Of a stretch of 64,000 bases of DNA, positions 61,716 to 64,000 are shown piece by piece. The position numbers and the translations under genes are program-made. Within the stretch, counting starts at the first letter, position 1, and each line of letters starts with the position of its first letter. The DNA lies in assembly GCA_020072845.1 (NCBI GenBank), contig JAIQGF010000003.1, positions 62,001 to 126,000 of the forward strand. The letters run 5' to 3'. The notes beneath the pieces were generated by a model that saw nothing but the letters and a program-made list of their open reading frames with translations, did no database searches and was not told the origin of the DNA. The DNA is from Terriglobia bacterium (lineage in GTDB: Bacteria; Acidobacteriota; Terriglobia; Terriglobales; Acidobacteriaceae).

Positions 61716-63410
61716 CTATTGCTGCGGCGCATTGGCGGCTGCGACCTTGGTTTTGTCGTCCGCGCCTATGCGCGTTACGTACGGGAACACGGGCGTGACT
61801 TCAAAGGACATCTTCTCGCGGGGCGAGATCAGCGGTACGCGGCTGGTCTTGGTCATTTCGATCTTGTCCGACCAGGCGTCCATGTGGATGCGCGCGCCCA
61901 GCGGCAGGGCGGCAATCTGGTCCGCGTTGCGCTGCTCCAGTTTCGGCGCGCCGGTCATGAGCGCCGACATGCGCAGGCCGCCCTTCTCCGCCAAGCTGTT
62001 GCCGAGATGGGCGCGCAGCAGGTTGGGCAGCTCCTTCTCACGAGCCTGGAGAGCTTGCAGGAAGAGGCCGGCATTGCCGAGTTTGTCCTTGTAAGGAGAG
62101 TTCTGCAGCAAGGCGATCGCTTTCTGATCGGCCTCGGCTTGGGCGTGCTCGTCGCGGGTCATGCGGAGGCGGCGGAACGCCTGCTCGTCGGGGAAGATCA
62201 TGCGGTCGTTGAAGGCGTACTGGCTGTCGAGATCCTGGCCGAGGGTAATGTGCGCCAGTTCGTGGGCGATGACGGCGGCCAGCGTGGCTTCGTCGGGCAG
62301 GACGTCAATCAGGCCGCGGCTGAGCACAATGGTGTGGCCGATGGTGAAGGACTCCAGCGGGGCGGTGAGCAGCACGCGGGCGTGCACTTCCGGCTGAAGG
62401 CTGAGGTTGTTGGTGACTTCCAGGTTGTTGATGACGGTCTCCAGGACCTTGTCCACGTCGCCGGCGGGCGCCAGCAGTCCGGCCACTTCGAGGCGCTCAA
62501 CAACATTGGTTTCGGCCAGGCGTTCCCAGGCGCGCTGCGCCTGTACGGGCGAGGCATCGTGCGCGGCCTCGCTCTGATCCTGCACCTTGGGCGAGTCCAC
62601 CGTGATGGCGGAGTACTCGTCGTGGTGGCCGATGTGCGCCTGGTCATAGCCCCAGAGACGCGTCTGCGACTTGAAGCGCACGGTGCTGAACAGGTGATTG
62701 GGCACGGCAGATTCCTCGCTGTAGACGTAGGCGGGGAGCCACAGGCCCGGACGCATGTTCAGGCGCCAGCTGTCGAAGTGCAGATAGCTGGCGAAGCGCG
62801 GCGCGGGAGCGTAGGTGCCGTTGAAGCGGATGATGTTGTAATCCTGGTCTTCCACCCAGATACGGCCGAGGAAGCGCCCGTTGCCGGTGTTCTTCTTGGG
62901 CGAGACGTCAATGACGAGGCAGCGCACTTCGCCGAGGAACTCGCGGCGGACGAACTTGAAGTCATAGTGGGCGCGGTCGAAACTGCTGTCGTCCATCACG
63001 ATCATCTGCATGAAGCCGAGCGGCAGGTACTTCATCGAATAGAAGGCCGTCAGCTTGTCCGCGAAAGCGCGCATGAACCCCGGCTGCGGCATAAAGGAGC
63101 GGCTGTGGCGGGCGCCGTTGCTCATATCCATGCGGCCGAGGAAGTAAGTGTCTTTCTCGGGAACGAAGCCGAGGTCGTTATCGCGCCGCATGTTCTGGAT
63201 GTAGGTTTCGACCACGGGCGAGTACTTGCGCAATTCCTGCAAGGTCGCCTTCTCGCGCTCGGTGGCGCGGTCCACGACCTGCTCGAAGGAATTCTGCGCC
63301 ACGCTGTCGGGCGCCTGGAGCGCGGTGGTCTTGGGTTCGTCGTTGCCGGCCATCAGCGGCAGGCTGAGGCACAGGACCAAAGCTGGGAACAGTAACTTGG
63401 CAATCCGCAT
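61716..63410 (-). CDS. Secreted M48-family zinc metalloprotease with N-terminal extension
   Basis: A 564-residue exported protein. A signal peptide (AKLLFPALVLCLSLPLMA) covers residues 1-22. About 300 residues of beta-rich N-terminal domain follow (no named domain seen). The M48-like peptidase region has VLSRGLIDVLPDEATLAAVIAHELAHITLGQ, with HELAH as the zinc motif near residue 370. A downstream AEADQKAI segment offers the third ligand. GAGGAG precedes the ATG at 63410. It probably acts in the periplasm in envelope protein quality control. It lies downstream of a TonB-like gene on the same strand. Confidence 0.82.
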   Translation of the reverse strand: MRIAKLLFPALVLCLSLPLMAGNDEPKTTALQAPDSVAQNSFEQVVDRATEREKATLQELRKYSPVVETYIQNMRRDNDLGFVPEKDTYFLGRMDMSNGARHSRSFMPQPGFMRAFADKLTAFYSMKYLPLGFMQMIVMDDSSFDRAHYDFKFVRREFLGEVRCLVIDVSPKKNTGNGRFLGRIWVEDQDYNIIRFNGTYAPAPRFASYLHFDSWRLNMRPGLWLPAYVYSEESAVPNHLFSTVRFKSQTRLWGYDQAHIGHHDEYSAITVDSPKVQDQSEAAHDASPVQAQRAWERLAETNVVERLEVAGLLAPAGDVDKVLETVINNLEVTNNLSLQPEVHARVLLTAPLESFTIGHTIVLSRGLIDVLPDEATLAAVIAHELAHITLGQDLDSQYAFNDRMIFPDEQAFRRLRMTRDEHAQAEADQKAIALLQNSPYKDKLGNAGLFLQALQAREKELPNLLRAHLGNSLAEKGGLRMSALMTGAPKLEQRNADQIAALPLGARIHMDAWSDKIEMTKTSRVPLISPREKMSFEVTPVFPYVTRIGADDKTKVAAANAPQQ

Positions 63411-63471
63411 GGTGCTCCTCCCCGGCTTCCGTCGCGTGGGGATGGCGCGGAAGTGACCGGGTTCAATAGGT

Positions 63472-64000
63472 TCAAGCCATCTGAAAAACAATGTGCAACG
63501 TTGCGGTGGAGTCAATGGGCGCTCCCCCGCGGGTTGCAGGTTTATAGCGAATCTGTTCGGCGGCGCGGATGGCGGACTCGTCAAGACCATGACCTAGTCC
63601 GCGCACAATGCGCAGCACGTGCAACTTGCCGGAGGCGCTGAACTCCACCTCGAGCAAAACTTCTCCTTCCACGCGGGCGGCGCGAGCGTCGGGCGTATAG
63701 CTGGGCGTGGGTTTGGAGATAATCTGTACCGGGAGCGCGTCGGCCTTGGGCGCCAGGTCGCGAGGCGCGACCTGCTTGACCGGTTCGCTGTTGGTGAAGC
63801 CGGCCTGCTTGATGGTGCCGCCGCGCCTTCCGCCGCCGGTGCCGGTGGCGACGCCATTGCCGAAGCCGGCGCTGGTCACCACGGCGCGGATGCCACGGCT
63901 GCCGCCAGTGCCGTTGCCATAACCGGATCCCTGCGGCAGATCAAATGAACCGAGAGCGGCGATATTCACCCGCCCGCTGGTGTTATTGCCGGCGGGAACG
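63472..64000 (-). CDS. TonB-family protein, C-terminal part (cut by window edge)
   Basis: The frame is open to the right edge of the window and stops at 63472. A glycine-rich segment (GNGTGGSRGIRAVVTSAG) is followed by a TonB C-terminal domain: PSYTPDARAARVEGEVLLEVEF and GLGHGLDESAIRAAEQIRYKPA, the pattern of periplasmic TonB domains that touch outer-membrane receptors. The N-terminal membrane anchor lies outside the window. It may be an energy transducer or a TonB-domain protein of the M56 type. Confidence 0.8.
   Translation of the reverse strand, partial: VPAGNNTSGRVNIAALGSFDLPQGSGYGNGTGGSRGIRAVVTSAGFGNGVATGTGGGRRGGTIKQAGFTNSEPVKQVAPRDLAPKADALPVQIISKPTPSYTPDARAARVEGEVLLEVEFSASGKLHVLRIVRGLGHGLDESAIRAAEQIRYKPATRGGAPIDSTATLHIVFQMA

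Noticed and set aside
61719-63395. A 558-codon open frame antisense to the M48 protease
   Set aside because: The protease has a signal peptide, HELAH motif and ribosome site; the antisense frame has low-complexity composition and no motif.

Overview
The window is one continuous stretch of high-GC bacterial chromosome with tightly packed genes. The families present suggest a soil Acidobacteriota, probably class Terriglobia: an Oar-like TonB-dependent receptor with a carboxypeptidase-regulatory domain, a BlaI/M56 pair, a standalone phosphoglucose isomerase of the type found in Tal-Pgi fusions, an intergenic REP/RAYT unit and many PAS/PilZ/GAF proteins. This assignment is inference from family knowledge; no search was run. 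The organism is Gram-negative-like (outer-membrane receptor, TonB-family protein, heptose and exopolysaccharide genes).

1-19.4 kb: a long plus-strand surface-polysaccharide locus. Most genes overlap by 4-20 bases, so translation is probably coupled. It carries a heptose kinase (hddA), heptose bisphosphate phosphatase (gmhB), heptose-1-P guanylyltransferase (hddC-like), an SIS-domain isomerase (gmhA-like), a short transaldolase that could supply sedoheptulose-7-P, three SDR epimerase/dehydratases, a nucleotide-sugar dehydrogenase homologue that lacks the catalytic Cys, a Gfo/Idh/MocA oxidoreductase, a WbaP-type initiating sugar-phosphate transferase, three glycosyltransferases, an O-antigen ligase/polymerase, a MurJ/MviN-like flippase and a methyltransferase. 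A clear hairpin terminator closes it.

19.9-28.6 kb: a small c-type cytochrome, phosphoglucose isomerase, a minus-strand phosphofructokinase with the residues of the PPi-dependent type, a decayed Ig-like repeat fragment, then a TonB-dependent receptor followed by a BlaI-type repressor and an M56 membrane protease.

28.6-35.8 kb: a full phosphate regulon. phoU-pstB-pstA-pstC-pstS lie on the minus strand and phoB-phoR run divergently from pstS. Two direct-repeat elements of 11-bp period resemble Pho boxes.

35.8-40.5 kb: an Mrp-type ATPase, then hrcA-grpE-dnaJ-rsmE behind a good sigma-70 promoter with a degenerate CIRCE operator. No dnaK is present. Hexamer repeats lie in the gaps.

40.5-50.5 kb: a one-chain UvrD helicase/PD-(D/E)XK nuclease, a 17-residue lysine-rich micro-gene with its own promoter, ribosome binding site and terminator, a CPBP protease, a thiolase, a higBA toxin-antitoxin pair, a multi-PAS histidine kinase and comM.

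50.5-64 kb: a ferredoxin-NADP reductase-like flavoprotein, a RAYT transposase surrounded by REP palindromes, a cluster of a COG2403-type protein with ornithine carbamoyltransferase and ornithine aminotransferase, a small omega-like protein before rho, a vapBC pair with an operator across the start codon, PilZ and GAF proteins, an ABM-type monooxygenase, a small secreted protein, a secreted M48 protease and the C-terminal part of a TonB-family protein cut by the window edge.

No tRNA, rRNA, CRISPR array or prophage was seen.
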